Positions 26,253 to 34,497 of a stretch of DNA of 63,795 bases are shown here, piece after piece. Position 1 is the first letter of the stretch; each line of letters opens with the position of its first letter. Source of the stretch: Marinibactrum halimedae (GTDB taxonomy: Bacteria > Pseudomonadota > Gammaproteobacteria > Pseudomonadales > Cellvibrionaceae); contig NZ_JAJQVM010000031.1 of NCBI RefSeq assembly GCF_021234875.1, positions 1 to 63,795 on the forward strand, written 5' to 3'. A program made the position numbers and the translations under genes. A model generated the notes under the pieces. The model was given only the letters and a program-made list of their open reading frames with translations, was not told where the DNA came from and did not search any database.

Positions 26253-27007
26253 TAAAATGACTCCTCCAAAATACTGTGGATTTTGGTTTCGGAATTGGTA
26301 ATTACACGAAAGGCGACACGTTTAGATTGTTCGCTGTTTTCACTGCCGTCGTCATTGAGAATTAAGCGAGATGAGGAATACCCCACAGCGGCAATATTGT
26401 GCATCATCCATTGATGGTGATTGTCCATGGCCGAAAGCGAGTAAACAAACTTGAGCACAGAGCGGGCGCGTTCTTGGGATAAACGTAAATTATTAAAATA
26501 ACTGTCCCCTACGTTGTCGCTCGTGCCCCATTGAGAGTTCGTGTGGCCTTCAATTCGCAAGGCTTCTATGGAATCGGTATAGGGCGACAGTACTTTCATA
26601 TAGCGGGGGAAAAATTCAGTAAAGACGTCTTGGTAAGCGGTGCTTAATTGGGCTTTGCCGGTTTCAAACATGGTATCGGATTGATTAAATGCAATGGTGA
26701 GGGTCTCGCGATCAATAAAGGCGCCCCAACGAGGGAGGTCATGACCAAATTCTTCTGTGAGCGATTCGTAAATTGCCAATTGGTTTTCTTTGTATGACAT
26801 GGCAATGGTGCGAATTTTTTCACGCTCAACCATCACTGAGCGCATCATCGCAACTGAAATACACAAAAACACCATCATAAGCGCCGCCATTAAATCCGCT
26901 ACGCTCACCCAGCTTGATTCTTCGCCAGAATCGCTAATGGCGTTTGCGGAAGTCAGTGTCGGCTTGGTTGTGGTAGAGAATAATTGTGGGGGTGAAAAAC
27001 CAGACAT
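26252..27007 (-). CDS. ZorB-like OmpA/MotB-family membrane protein
   Basis: The 251 aa protein has a single N-terminal helix WVSVADLMAALMMVFLCISV with Asp38 at the place of the proton-carrying Asp of MotB and ZorB. The C-terminal half (about 110-245) is an OmpA-like peptidoglycan-binding domain (FETGKAQLSTAYQDVF, then LRIEGHTNSQWG, then NNLRLSQERARSVLKFV). It should form, with the gene before it, a 5:2 ion-driven motor anchored to the cell wall. Both flanking junctions are TAATG overlaps, so it sits in a tightly coupled operon zorA-like, zorB-like, CxxC protein. The ZorB assignment rests on helix sequence and partner. Confidence 0.88.
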   Translation of the reverse strand: MSGFSPPQLFSTTTKPTLTSANAISDSGEESSWVSVADLMAALMMVFLCISVAMMRSVMVEREKIRTIAMSYKENQLAIYESLTEEFGHDLPRWGAFIDRETLTIAFNQSDTMFETGKAQLSTAYQDVFTEFFPRYMKVLSPYTDSIEALRIEGHTNSQWGTSDNVGDSYFNNLRLSQERARSVLKFVYSLSAMDNHHQWMMHNIAAVGYSSSRLILNDDGSENSEQSKRVAFRVITNSETKIHSILEESF

Positions 27008-28350
27008 TAACTTAACTCTCGTGTGCGTTCCATAACGCGTTGCATTTGATCCACCAATTGTTGATAGTCCCGTGTAAATTGCCCTGAAATAGTCGCTAAT
27101 GCTTGGCCCATGGTGCCCATGACTTCATCAATTTCACGCTCCATACGTCGTTCAATTAAGGCATACTGTTTTGTGATTACGCCTTCTGATTCATTCAGGC
27201 TACGACGAATAATATGGGATAGTGAATCGGTCATTTCCTGATGCGTTTGTGCTTGAGCAATGGCCAACTCTTGCATGCTATTTCGATGGGTGGTGGTGGT
27301 TTCGGCAACCAGAGACTGTATGAAGTCGGCGTCTAGGCTCGACATTTTTTCAAACGCGCCGGAAATAGCCGTAATTTGTGCGCCCAATAAATCACTTTGT
27401 TGATGTATGGCGACTAGGGCTTGTTTCATATCGCCGGTCATAATGTCTTGAACAATATCGATACCGCTGACGAAGTGATCAATACGTTCACCCAATTCAG
27501 GCATGACTTTACTGACTTCTTGGCTGAGTGTTTGGTAATTAGAAAGTTGGGTATTCACGGTCTCAATTTGTGTTTTTGCTTGGTCAATCAGCGCTTGGCT
27601 GCTTTCCATAAACTGAGGTAGCCCTTCTAATTTTGTGTGAATGGTTTGTAAGTCTTTGGCTACCTGTACCATACCGACGACGGCGGCATCGCAGTGTTCA
27701 GACCAATAAGCAATACGATCTTCATGGCGTTTGTACTCTTCAGTAAGGGTATGAACCATGGCATCAAATTCGCTGAAGTTTTTGCCAAACTGAGTCATGT
27801 TTTCGCCAAATTGAAGCTCAATGCGTTGGTTAAAATTTTCAACGACCTGATGCATTTCAGACACAATGGTCTCACTGGCTTTAACGGAAAGTCGCTCTAA
27901 AAAAGTCGCCAACGTATCATTGTGTAACCGTTGACCGACTTCTAGTGTGTGCTGAATCTGTTCAAGAGAGTGTTGTAATTCATGAAACCCAACCGATTGA
28001 TTCGATGCTTTATGAGGGAACACTCGCAGCATAATATTTAATACAATGGCTAAACCAATACCCACTACACTGGTGATAAAAGCGGTTTTTAACCCTTCGA
28101 GTAATTGAGCAATGCTCTGATCAATATCGTTTAAAGAAAAGTCAAATAGACCAATAATGATGCCAGTAAAGGTTCCTAAAATGCCTAAGGAGGTCATCAG
28201 GCTTGGGGCATGACTGACAAACCCTCGGGCCACACTAATCAGCCGACAGAGTATGGTGATCAAGGCGATGGCCAACATTACATATAGAAACGCGTCAGTA
28301 ACCTTATCTGGGCTGAGGCTGAGAAAAAACAAGCGAAGATGTTCAGACAT
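27007..28350 (-). CDS. ZorA-like MotA/TolQ/ExbB proton channel with long coiled-coil tail
   Basis: The 447 aa protein has about three membrane helices in the first 115 residues. The core SLMTSLGILGTFTGIIIGL with LLEGLKTAFITSVVGIGLA is the signature of the MotA/TolQ/ExbB channel family and specifically of ZorA-type members. Residues about 120-447 are a long helical cytoplasmic tail (repeats of heptads, e.g. LSNYQTLSQEVSKVMPELGE). In Zorya the ZorA tail transmits the invasion signal to cytoplasmic effectors. Here no ZorC, ZorD or ZorE follows. It ends on the zorB-like start (TAATG). Confidence 0.88.
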   Translation of the reverse strand: MSEHLRLFFLSLSPDKVTDAFLYVMLAIALITILCRLISVARGFVSHAPSLMTSLGILGTFTGIIIGLFDFSLNDIDQSIAQLLEGLKTAFITSVVGIGLAIVLNIMLRVFPHKASNQSVGFHELQHSLEQIQHTLEVGQRLHNDTLATFLERLSVKASETIVSEMHQVVENFNQRIELQFGENMTQFGKNFSEFDAMVHTLTEEYKRHEDRIAYWSEHCDAAVVGMVQVAKDLQTIHTKLEGLPQFMESSQALIDQAKTQIETVNTQLSNYQTLSQEVSKVMPELGERIDHFVSGIDIVQDIMTGDMKQALVAIHQQSDLLGAQITAISGAFEKMSSLDADFIQSLVAETTTTHRNSMQELAIAQAQTHQEMTDSLSHIIRRSLNESEGVITKQYALIERRMEREIDEVMGTMGQALATISGQFTRDYQQLVDQMQRVMERTRELS

Positions 28351-28468
28351 AATTAAAGACCGTTAAGAGTTGAATGTGGCGACGAACTTAAGAAAAAAGA
28401 GACAGTGATAAAACGTGCAGTGATAAAAGGAGCGTAATTACTGTGTTTATCGTGAGCGGGTAGATTGA

Positions 28469-29716
28469 TTACTGACTTACGCATTGCAATACAAACTCCT
28501 GATAGGACTCTCCTGTTACCAGGCGACCGAAGTGATGTGCATGTAATTTATACTTGGGCAATAGCCTCATTAATTCAGCGGTAGATTGGATATCCCTCGG
28601 GTGATTTCCTGTCACATCGCCTTTAATAGTAACTTCACCATTATTTTGCATTTCAAAAATAGCCGGAGTGTTGGGTCGGCCCTTTCCTTTAAACATGACA
28701 AAGTGCAATAACGTGCCAGTTTGAAGCATGGGCAATAAAGCACTGTTGAGCTGTTGTACTTGAGTTTGCGTACAAAAATTCAGAAAATCCCAGAGGAGAA
28801 TGGCATCAAAAGTGGTGCCATTGGTGAATCGTAACATCGCTTCACTGAGGTGATTTTTTGTGGAGGGGGCATCGTTAGCATGGTCAGGTGCTATTTTTTT
28901 TTGCCAAGACATGGAGGCAAATAAATCTTCCATGAATAATTCTTTGGCGTGCCTAACAGTGGCATCACGATTTTGTGCGGCCTTACGACCACAATCGAGT
29001 AAGCGTGCGTTGTCGGGTAGTTGTTTAAACAGTTTGACGATACCTGGAAATTGTGCGCGATCACGGAGTGCTTGATCCGTAAAATACGTGCTGACGCTTC
29101 CGCTCAGGCTGCCATGGAGCCTTTGTTTACTGGTAGTGCTTTCATATTCTAATAAATGTTCCGTCACGTTTTTATCCATACCATCACGTTGCATCAAGGT
29201 ATTGCATAAGCTAAATCTGTGCATACGCTTTAATAGAGTAACGGTGGAGTGACCTTTCGCTTTAATGCGGGGGTAGCTCGTATCGTCTACATATTCGAAA
29301 CAAAAATCGTCCAGTAATTTAAATCGACGCGGGTGTTCAGGGAGTTGGCCTGTGTAACGCATGGTGTGTAAAACCGTACCGGCCTTCAAGTGTGGTGCCA
29401 AGCAGTGAATGAGGTGTTCGATTACATCGAGTTCAAGAAAATTTAAAATATCCCAGCACAGTACAACGTCAAACTTGAGGTTGCTCGGTTTGGGAATGAG
29501 GTGTTCGCTCAGTGCCGCAATCGGGTCTTCACCCTCTTTTAATTCGGCTAAATATTCGATTAGGTCTTCCACATGGCACTGACATTTTTGCTTGAGAAAG
29601 GCCTGTGTTGTGCCAAAAGACAACGCGCCCAGGTCGAGAATTCGAAACCCTGGCTTCATCATGTCGGAGACTAATTTTGCAAGACCAAATGAACGGTGAT
29701 ACATCGTTAACCACAT
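28469..29716 (-). CDS. Tandem, degenerate SAM-methyltransferase-like protein
   Basis: The 415 aa protein shows two copies of a class-I methyltransferase-like fold. Copy one (about residues 20-130) has FRILDLGALSFGTTQAFL, FDVVLCWDILNFLE and GTVLHTMRYTG. Copy two (about 235-385) has ARLLDCGRKAAQN, FDAILLWDFLNFCT and GTLLHFVMFKG. Neither copy has a canonical GxGxG loop, so SAM binding or catalysis may be lost in one or both. The target is unknown. It lies between the bactofilin and zorA-like genes on the same strand with gaps of 80 and 118 bases, probably in one operon. Confidence 0.7.
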   Translation of the reverse strand: MWLTMYHRSFGLAKLVSDMMKPGFRILDLGALSFGTTQAFLKQKCQCHVEDLIEYLAELKEGEDPIAALSEHLIPKPSNLKFDVVLCWDILNFLELDVIEHLIHCLAPHLKAGTVLHTMRYTGQLPEHPRRFKLLDDFCFEYVDDTSYPRIKAKGHSTVTLLKRMHRFSLCNTLMQRDGMDKNVTEHLLEYESTTSKQRLHGSLSGSVSTYFTDQALRDRAQFPGIVKLFKQLPDNARLLDCGRKAAQNRDATVRHAKELFMEDLFASMSWQKKIAPDHANDAPSTKNHLSEAMLRFTNGTTFDAILLWDFLNFCTQTQVQQLNSALLPMLQTGTLLHFVMFKGKGRPNTPAIFEMQNNGEVTIKGDVTGNHPRDIQSTAELMRLLPKYKLHAHHFGRLVTGESYQEFVLQCVSQ

Positions 29717-29796
29717 TAATTGGGGAGAAATACCGACTCCGTTAAAAGCGGAGTCGATAGAGAAGTGACTGTCTGAGTGGTTATTCAGCCATCACA

Positions 29797-30420
29797 TTAA
29801 TTTTTTTCATTGTCTGGGGTGGTTTTATCCGCTGTTTTCTTTGCATCGGATTTAGCTAAGGCGGCATCAAACCCCATTTTTTTGTTATCCGTCATGGCAT
29901 TGTTGGATGTCGGCAGGTGAGGGTGAACCAGCTTTTCTTTAAATTCAGTATGACGTTCACGCATTTCCTCATCCGAATCGACCATGTCCATGGAGCCACG
30001 GAATTTACCGCCATCGTCTAGCTGAATACGAGGAGCAATAAGGTTGCCTTTTACGACGGCGCTGTTGCGTATTTCAATGATCTCATCGGCAAGGACATCA
30101 CCGGTTAATTTACCGTTGATGACGATGTTTTGTGCGTGAATGTTGGCGTTAATTTCACCTTCTTGGCCAATGGATAAGTTTTGACCTTCCATAATAACGG
30201 TACCCTCTACGGTACCTTCAATGTGGAGATCTTCGGTGCCAATTAATTCACCGCGAAACTTTATGTTTTTACCAATCACGGAATGTTCTTTCACAATGGA
30301 GGCTTCGATTTTTTCTGCGAAAGGGCGCTCTTGAGCTTTTGCCGAATGATCTGTCATGCCGGATAAGAAGGGTTTTGCATCGCCCGCTGATTCTGGTTTG
30401 GGGTCCAGTGGATTCGCCAT
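29797..30420 (-). CDS. Bactofilin (polymer-forming cytoskeletal protein)
   Basis: The 207 aa protein has a central bactofilin core (about residues 45-150) of beta-helix repeats: KNIKFRGELIGTEDLHIEG, then EGTVIMEGQNLSIGQEGEIN, then HAQNIVINGKLTGDVLADE. The disordered tails are charged (C-terminus rich in Lys/Asp/Thr). Bactofilins polymerise without nucleotide into membrane-associated filaments that position cell-wall enzymes or chromosome-segregation proteins. It is the first gene of the minus-strand unit that leads to zorA/zorB-like genes, so a positioning role for that complex is a reasonable inference. Confidence 0.92.
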   Translation of the reverse strand: MANPLDPKPESAGDAKPFLSGMTDHSAKAQERPFAEKIEASIVKEHSVIGKNIKFRGELIGTEDLHIEGTVEGTVIMEGQNLSIGQEGEINANIHAQNIVINGKLTGDVLADEIIEIRNSAVVKGNLIAPRIQLDDGGKFRGSMDMVDSDEEMRERHTEFKEKLVHPHLPTSNNAMTDNKKMGFDAALAKSDAKKTADKTTPDNEKN

Positions 30421-30755
30421 AATCGTTTAAAAACCTTTAGTTGAATAAAAAGAGAAAGCGCATTTTTATAATGTTTGCTTGCAAACTTCTAGAGTTGAGT
30501 GGCTCGTGAAGTTCTAACTTTGTCTATGTGTGATATGAATCACAATCGTTTAACAAGAAAAATTTTTTTGAATATTGATGATCGCAGTAATTGTGACAAT
30601 AAAATTACAGTTTGATTTTAAATAATGATATTGGCGCCATTTTTTATTTTTCGAGTTCATCTCATGATTATGTTGGTGAGTGCCTTAACCACCCATTACA
30701 CCACTCTGCAATTAAAGGATTTTGCTGTATGAGCCCGTTTTTTATTTTAAAAAAG
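30421..30755. other. Intergenic region upstream of the bactofilin gene
   Basis: These 335 AT-rich bases lie between the bactofilin gene and the stop of the small membrane-protein gene, both on the minus strand. The bactofilin promoter is expected here. TGTGATATGAATCACA at about 30528-30543 is an imperfect dyad that resembles a CRP/FNR half-site arrangement; this is a tentative reading only. Confidence 0.4.
30528..30543. promoter_or_regulatory. Possible CRP/FNR-like dyad
   Basis: TGTGATATGAATCACA matches the symmetric TGTGA-N6-TCACA core of CRP sites at all ten outer positions. It lies about 110 bases upstream of the bactofilin start codon (30420). It is a sequence match only; no promoter box could be placed relative to it. 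Confidence 0.5.
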
Positions 30756-31079
30756 CTATTTTTTCTGATTGAGATAATCCGCCAGAATAAACCGGAATAT
30801 CTCTTTAATGACCGTTAAAACACCTGCTCCAAAAGGGGTAATAAAAAATAAAAAAACCTCGACGCTGCCCATGGTTTGATAAAAGCTATTTTTAAACGAC
30901 TCCCAATCTTGGGTAATAATACCTACCAGAATGATGGTTAGCGCTAATAAACTTAATAAGACATACGTCACTCCTGCCGTCATTAAAATACGAATAATAA
31001 TTTGCCCGGCATGGGCTTGGCGATAACGGTTGTTGGGGTTATCCAATAATGGGGTAGTGTATTTTTCTGCATTCTTCAT
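30756..31079 (-). CDS. Small two-helix membrane protein of unknown function
   Basis: From the ATG at 31079, which has GGGAGGT 6 bases upstream, the product is 107 aa (MKNAEKYTTPLLDN). Two membrane helices are visible: IIIRILMTAGVTYVLLSLLA with the following residues, and VEVFLFFITPFGAGVLTVI. The ends are polar. There is no recognisable family motif. It lies at the divide between the minus-strand bactofilin/zorAB-like unit and the plus-strand condensin-like unit. Confidence 0.7.
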   Translation of the reverse strand: MKNAEKYTTPLLDNPNNRYRQAHAGQIIIRILMTAGVTYVLLSLLALTIILVGIITQDWESFKNSFYQTMGSVEVFLFFITPFGAGVLTVIKEIFRFILADYLNQKK

Positions 31080-31581
31080 AGTCATACCTCCCGGTAGGGC
31101 GATAACAAAAAACAATTAATGAATCTCTCCTTGAAGGGTGGTGGATGTTTGATCTTTATAATTCCAATGCTGTTCAAATATACAGTATTGGGTGAAAGGG
31201 TCAATCATGGTTTTTCATTAGTGGCAAAATTGACGTGTTTCTTAAGGTGTTGATTTGTCGAGCTATTTTGAATGCCTTTTGTCAGCGAAACCAATCTTGG
31301 TTTTTAAATGACCAGGCATTGCTATGCTTGGGTTGCCGTGGGTGTAAGTATTTGCATACTGAGTGGGTAATATAGATTGGGTAATACCGAGTGGCTAAGG
31401 CAATGCGCATCACTCTTGGGGGTTATGCATTCCCTTTCAACTATGGATACAATGTTTAAGCATGAAGTGTCTAAGCATGAAGTGTCGAAGCATGAGTTGC
31501 TCGCTCGAACAGCCCGTGCAAAAGTGGCTAATAACAAATTAATACAAGCAATTGGCAAAAATAAGGATTTGAGACTAAACC
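31080..31581. other. Divergent intergenic region with 15-bp repeats
   Basis: About 500 bases lie between the small membrane gene (minus) and the plus-strand operon. It holds three 15-bp tandem units (TAAGCATGAAGTGTC) at 31457-31501. An open frame across it (31377-31691) would encode KHEVS repeats but has no convincing start region and overlaps the next gene; I do not call it. Confidence 0.5.
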
Positions 31582-31950
31582 ATGTTAAACCGTATGACTT
31601 CTCGGCAATGGCAACGTTTTGTTTGGGGCGCAATATCACTGAGTGGTGCACTTTTAATCACGGTGGGTTTGTGGTTATCTCAAGTCCCTGAGCCTGCCGA
31701 AGGGCCCGTTATGGCTGGCCAAGAGGCCTCTTCTGAGGTGGAAGCATCGGCAGATATGGCGTTGGAGTTTATATTGGGAAAGGACGAAATTCCGTCTTTG
31801 GAGAATAATTCTTCGCCTTCAAGCAGCCATTATACCGATGCGGTAAAAGCGTATGATGATGCTTGGTGCGAACAATTAATGAGCAAATCTAATGAGCAAT
31901 GGGCTGAAGCAGATTTTGTGAATTTTTCCAAGTATTGTCTCAATCCATAA
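31582..31950 (+). CDS. Small membrane-anchored acidic protein preceding the condensin genes
   Basis: The 122 aa protein has one N-terminal membrane helix (about residues 13-33, FVWGAISLSGALLITVGLWL) and an acidic, Ser-rich domain outside or inside the cell, with two Cys in the last 28 residues (AWCEQLM, KYCLNP). No family is recognised. M1 (MLNRM) or M5 (MTSRQW) could be the start. Being 69 bases upstream of the JetA-like gene on the same strand, it is probably the first gene of that operon. Confidence 0.6.
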   Translation: MLNRMTSRQWQRFVWGAISLSGALLITVGLWLSQVPEPAEGPVMAGQEASSEVEASADMALEFILGKDEIPSLENNSSPSSSHYTDAVKAYDDAWCEQLMSKSNEQWAEADFVNFSKYCLNP

Positions 31951-32019
31951 CCCGCTTTACAGTGTGCGGCTGTCGCGCTGAATGCGTGTTGTTGAGTAAG
32001 TTGTGGGCACCGCCTGAAT

Positions 32020-33681
32020 ATGTTTTTTGTTGATCATCGTCGTCAATTTTTTAACCCGCTTACCGGCAAATATCGGGAGGTGGTGGCAGCGTGCCTTCGG
32101 TTGCTTTATCAGCGCTTGTACACCGATTTGTGTGAGTACGGTCATTTATTAAACCGTGAACAAGTGATCGATATCTTCCAAGAGGCGGTCACTCGTACGC
32201 CGCTGTTGTTGGATGAAGAGCCTTCAGCGATAGAAAAGCCTTCAGCGATAGAAAAGTCTTCAGCGATAGAGAAGCCTTTAGTAATAGATAAGTCCCCAGC
32301 GACCGAAAAGATATCAGCCGATGGAAGGTCTTCAGAGGACAAAAACGATAAGGAAGGGCGTTTCCGCAACCAGCGCGAATTGGCGAATTTTATCTTAACG
32401 CGATTACTCGATTGTGGTTGGCTCGAGAAACAAGTAGATGACGCCACGTTGCAAAGTAGCTATCGCTTCTCTCGTATGGGGCGATTATTCACTCAGCCGT
32501 TTGTGGCCCAGAGTGAACAGAAAATTAAAACCCGCCACCGTAATACCCGAAATACCCGCAACAGCCTTCAGGGTTTTTTAGATCAGGCCGATGTGCACGA
32601 TTTGCTGGATGCCTATGAATATTCTGAGCGCATTGTCAGTGATTTTACCGATATTATCGCCGAGTTAGATGAGCGAAAGCGTCAGTTGGTAAGAGAGGTG
32701 GAAGCACGCCAATTGGTGCAGCAAGCCAGCGATGAGTTTTTCCAATTTATGGAGCACCGTTTTCAGCCCGATGTCTCTATTCGTTTGTCCGCCGACAGTG
32801 TTGAAAAGTACCGGGATGAAATTAATCGCTTAATTAAAAAAATTCGCCTCCAACCGAAAGAGTGGAAAGCCGAAGCCGAATTTCGATTACGCGAGCTAAT
32901 GCCCGATCATATTACTGAGGGCCAATCGTTATTGTGGGTGCTGTTAGATGGCATCGACCAGCGCTGCCGCAATGCCAGTGAAGTGATGCTACCCGCATTA
33001 CGTCAAGCCTTACAAAGCTTCACTCAACGTGCCGATATTATTATTCGACAACTCAGTTATTTGTCTTCGGGTAATCAGAGTCGTGTCTTGGATTTTTGTC
33101 AGTCCTTTAAACAGATGGATTGTACCGAGCAAGATCAATTACTGGATAAAGCCGCACACGGGCTAGAACGAATTGATGTGGGGTATGTAGATCCAGCACA
33201 CGTTCGCTTACAGCAACCGCGCAGAGCGAAAATTAACCATTGGGTGGATGACGCACCCGATGTGGATTTTGATCTCGAAGCGCGGAAAGACCTTTATGTA
33301 CAAACTCTGCTCGACCAAGCGTTTATGGTGTGCGATGCGGATATTCGCGATTATTTAAAAACCTCCTTTGATGCCATTAAAGCCGCGCTTAGCCGGGGTG
33401 ATGCCATCAACAGTGAAGATTTGCCGGTAGAAAGCGCACGGCATTTATTGGCCGCCACCCATGCCATTGAAGTGGCCAATAGCAATAATTTGTCTAATCA
33501 AGCCAATAACAAAAACGGTGTGCCTGCATTGCGATTTGAGGTGACCCCCAATGGCCGTTCTGTGAGTAATGAATTTTTATCTCAATGCGACAGTTTTTCC
33601 ATTCGCTTAGTCATTGCCAGTGACTCGAATAAAGCGTCTATCGATGATTCTGTTGATGAATCTATTGAAAAAGCGATTTAA
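32020..33681 (+). CDS. JetA/MksF-like condensin subunit (kleisin-type)
   Basis: The 553 aa protein opens with FFVDHRRQFFNPLTGKYREVVAACLRLLYQRL, close in pattern to the N-terminus of Wadjet JetA-family proteins (split here: FFNPLTGKYREV is the key part). The middle is helical (YEYSERIVSDFTDIIAELDE), as expected for a kleisin. Residues about 68-105 are an insertion of six-residue (SAIEKP-like) repeats encoded by 18-bp units. It is followed by a DUF4194 and an SMC gene in the order A-B-C of Jet/Mks systems. Function is presumed to be bridging the SMC dimer. The assignment is by order and the N-terminal motif. Confidence 0.75.
   Translation: MFFVDHRRQFFNPLTGKYREVVAACLRLLYQRLYTDLCEYGHLLNREQVIDIFQEAVTRTPLLLDEEPSAIEKPSAIEKSSAIEKPLVIDKSPATEKISADGRSSEDKNDKEGRFRNQRELANFILTRLLDCGWLEKQVDDATLQSSYRFSRMGRLFTQPFVAQSEQKIKTRHRNTRNTRNSLQGFLDQADVHDLLDAYEYSERIVSDFTDIIAELDERKRQLVREVEARQLVQQASDEFFQFMEHRFQPDVSIRLSADSVEKYRDEINRLIKKIRLQPKEWKAEAEFRLRELMPDHITEGQSLLWVLLDGIDQRCRNASEVMLPALRQALQSFTQRADIIIRQLSYLSSGNQSRVLDFCQSFKQMDCTEQDQLLDKAAHGLERIDVGYVDPAHVRLQQPRRAKINHWVDDAPDVDFDLEARKDLYVQTLLDQAFMVCDADIRDYLKTSFDAIKAALSRGDAINSEDLPVESARHLLAATHAIEVANSNNLSNQANNKNGVPALRFEVTPNGRSVSNEFLSQCDSFSIRLVIASDSNKASIDDSVDESIEKAI
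32221..32310. repeat. 18-bp in-frame tandem repeats in the JetA-like gene
   Basis: Five units related to CCTTCAGCGATAGAAAAG lie end to end, the last ones degenerate. They encode PSAIEK-type hexapeptides within an exposed acidic/basic linker. Frame is kept through all units. Confidence 0.9.
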
Positions 33682-33759
33682 ACCATCCTGTAAACGTATC
33701 CGCCAATCAGTGTATCCGTTAATAAGCGTACCCGTTAATTAAGAGAGTATTCGTAAAAC

Positions 33760-34497
33760 ATGAGCAACCTGAAAGAATTTTACGCACCCACTCTAAAATC
33801 GTTGAGTATTAGCGAAGATCGTTTTCGTGAATTGCTGTTGCGATTGTTGGATTACGGAATACTGTGCCGGAATGAAAATCAAACAGAGCAACAATACTAC
33901 GATGTGTATTTACGCACACAAGCGCTGGTGAACGATTATTTTGAGTGGATGGGCATTCGAATTTTGCACGACAGCCGTTTTCAAACCGTCCGTTTACTGC
34001 CACCGGGGGCGGTGGTGCCGGGGGTAGAAGACGAATCTACCTTACCTTTTAGCGGTGGCTTGCGTTCGCGCCTCACTCAAGCGGAAGTGGCCATGGTTTT
34101 GGCATTGCGAGCCGAATACGAAAAAGCCTTACGGGAAGGGCAAATTGATGATGCCGGCTGCGTGCGATTATCGTTAGAAGCCTTGGCCTTATCCATGAAA
34201 AACGTGGTGGGCAGGCCCTTATCGGATAATTTGACCGAGCGAAAAAATCAATTGCGACGTTTACGCCAATTGCGATTGGTGGACGTGAATTTGGACGATA
34301 TTTTAGAGAACAGCGATGGCTGGCTAAAAATACGCCCGATGATCATCAGTTTTGTTTCCGACGATGTGCTTGCGGGATTGATGCAAGCAGACGACGATCA
34401 CGCTCAGAGTGGCGATACGGATAACGAAGAAAAATCGAATCAAGAAAAACAGACCCCAAAGTCTGAAAGTCAAGACGTACACGAGGACGACCACTGA
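33760..34497 (+). CDS. JetB/MksE-like (DUF4194) condensin subunit
   Basis: The 245 aa protein has the two winged-helix layout of DUF4194/MksE proteins: FRELLLRLLDYGILCRNENQ, then YLRTQALVNDYFEWMGIRIL, then FRTVRLLPPG-like FQTVRLLPPGAVVPG, then LTQAEVAMVLALRAEYEKAL and RKNQLRRLRQLRLVDVN. It is the expected KITE-type partner of the kleisin. The C-terminal 30 residues are acidic and Gln/Glu-rich. Its TGA overlaps the next ATG (TGATG), giving tight coupling to the SMC gene. Confidence 0.88.
   Translation: MSNLKEFYAPTLKSLSISEDRFRELLLRLLDYGILCRNENQTEQQYYDVYLRTQALVNDYFEWMGIRILHDSRFQTVRLLPPGAVVPGVEDESTLPFSGGLRSRLTQAEVAMVLALRAEYEKALREGQIDDAGCVRLSLEALALSMKNVVGRPLSDNLTERKNQLRRLRQLRLVDVNLDDILENSDGWLKIRPMIISFVSDDVLAGLMQADDDHAQSGDTDNEEKSNQEKQTPKSESQDVHEDDH

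Noticed and set aside
24930-28350. A complete Zorya defence system
   Set aside because: Only ZorA- and ZorB-like genes are present; no ZorC, ZorD helicase or ZorE nuclease is recognisable.
31377-31691. 104-codon frame with KHEVS repeats
   Set aside because: Overlaps the better supported 31582-31950 gene by over 100 bases; the peptide repeats follow simply from the 15-bp DNA repeats.
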